Source of the DNA: Nocardioidaceae bacterium | GTDB taxonomy: Bacteria > Actinomycetota > Actinomycetes > Propionibacteriales > Nocardioidaceae | Reading direction: 5' to 3' | Assembly: GCA_013698435.1 (NCBI GenBank) | Contig: JACCVA010000217.1 | Location: 1-6,872, forward strand | DNA: 6,872 nt | Program-made: the position numbers and the translations under genes | Notes under the pieces: model-generated | The model's database searches: none | What the model saw: only the letters and a program-made list of their open reading frames with translations | Told to the model about the DNA's origin: nothing | In this document: one piece after another, positions 6,308-6,872 of the stretch | How the letters are laid out: each line of letters begins with the position of its first letter | How positions within the stretch are numbered: position 1 is the first letter of the stretch

Positions 6308-6678
6308 TGGGCGGGCTCTTCTCGCTCGACCAACTTCTTGTAGCGACGATGGTATGAACTGAGCGCGCGGGACACCTCAGCCAGCGACCCTGCTAGAGCA
6401 TCCAACCAATCGCTGCCTTCGTCAGTCAGCGCGTACGTTCGGCGCGCCGGACCTGAGACGGACGGTGTCCACTCCGAGCGCACCAAGCCATCCTCGTCCA
6501 TCGCGCGCAGGCAGCGGTAGACACGTCCTGGGTCTGCCCGGCCCAGCCCCAGCGCTGCGACCTGCTCAAGCAACTCGTAACCGTGCGAGGTGCCCTCCGC
6601 CAGCAGGAGCAGCAGACACGGTCGAAGGTAGTTGCGGGGCATCCCGACCGGGAACTCTCCCGCGGTTTCGTCGCTCAT
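6304..6678 (-). CDS. PadR-family transcriptional regulator
   Basis: A 124-residue winged-helix regulator. ATG 6678 is chosen because GAGGGAG (6690-6684) lies 5 nt upstream and the ATG overlaps the preceding gene's stop as ATGA; a longer in-frame reading from 6744 would run well into that gene. The N-terminal domain MPRNYLRPCLLLLLAEGTSHGYELLEQV has the PadR helix-turn-helix pattern including the conserved HGYEL (residues 32-36), followed by GRVYRCLRAMDEDGLV, and the wing with RRTYALTDEG. The C-terminal helix (about 93-120) is the usual dimerisation arm. Its MPRNYLRP opening resembles the PhaQ-like branch of PadR proteins. It probably represses its own operon in response to an unknown ligand. 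It is flanked by 4-nt overlaps with both the Cys-rich gene upstream and the CooC-like gene downstream. Confidence 0.92.
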   Translation of the reverse strand: MSDETAGEFPVGMPRNYLRPCLLLLLAEGTSHGYELLEQVAALGLGRADPGRVYRCLRAMDEDGLVRSEWTPSVSGPARRTYALTDEGSDWLDALAGSLAEVSRALSSYHRRYKKLVEREEPAQ

Positions 6679-6872
6679 CCCTGCTCCCTCACACGTTCGG
6701 CTGCGCAGGCGATGGCCTCTTCCACGGAGTTGTGGCACCAGCAATCGGCACTACATTCGCCGTGAGCGGGTCGGGTCAGGTCAGCAAAACTGAGGGCGAA
6801 CTCGGTCTTGCCTTCTTCAAGCCCGACCTCAGACAAGACATAACCGCCGTTGGCCTGGTTGAGATAGCCGTC
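6675..6872 (-). CDS. C-terminal part of a Cys-rich protein of unknown function (cut by window edge)
   Basis: An open minus-strand frame enters at the right edge and ends with TGA at 6677-6675, giving the last 65 residues. It starts DGYLNQANGGYVLSEVGLEE and has a compact cysteine/histidine cluster, ECSADCWCHN (visible residues 39-48: Cys40, Cys44, Cys46, His47) plus Cys56, then a C-terminal amphipathic helix. The cluster could hold a metal ion or an iron-sulfur centre. Its stop overlaps the PadR start by 4 nt, and with CooC-like downstream the three genes form one coupled operon, so this protein may be the metal-containing client or a partner. The start and most of the protein lie outside the window, and no family was recognised from this fragment. 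Confidence 0.8.
   Translation of the reverse strand, partial: DGYLNQANGGYVLSEVGLEEGKTEFALSFADLTRPAHGECSADCWCHNSVEEAIACAAERVREQG

Overview
The window looks like an accessory, metal-handling region from a high-GC Gram-positive bacterium (Actinomycetota). This is inferred from the G/C-rich third codon positions, the GTG and TTG starts, and the types of genes present; genus and replicon (chromosome, island or plasmid) cannot be told. No rRNA, tRNA, CRISPR array, transposase or integrase was seen.

Layout. The left part (1-3034) runs on the + strand: a small exported methionine-rich protein whose 5' end may lie outside the window, an OmpR-type response regulator, its sensor histidine kinase (8-nt overlap), and a membrane-anchored protein of unknown function. 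The rest (3061-6872) runs on the - strand, convergent with the first part. Read in transcription order from the right edge it holds the C-terminus of a Cys-rich unknown protein, a PadR-family regulator, a CooC-like MinD/ParA-family ATPase, a four-helix membrane protein with a Met-rich loop, a 419-bp stretch with a broken coding remnant, an MFS exporter, and a small two-helix membrane protein whose reading frame is apparently shifted next to its start codon.

How the genes may work together. The left module resembles an envelope metal-stress system. The secreted protein is packed with MxxM motifs, and the kinase sensor domain carries a Met/His cluster. Methionine clusters of this kind usually bind Cu(I) or Ag(I), so the two-component system probably senses copper or silver and controls the adjacent genes. 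A ten-base-spaced ATGCG direct repeat upstream of the regulator is a candidate autoregulatory operator. The four-helix membrane protein further right has a similar Met-rich loop, hinting that both halves belong to one metal-response locus.

The right-hand operon (Cys-rich protein - PadR - CooC-like ATPase) is tightly coupled by two 4-nt stop/start overlaps. CooC proteins insert nickel into carbon monoxide dehydrogenase, but no such enzyme is visible here. The unit may therefore be a metallocentre-maturation module with an unidentified client, or the client may lie beyond the right edge.

Two places (about 3250 and about 4690) show coding-like sequence that changes frame, and there is an 8-base C run at 4828-4835. 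Either the locus is decaying or the assembly has single-base errors there.
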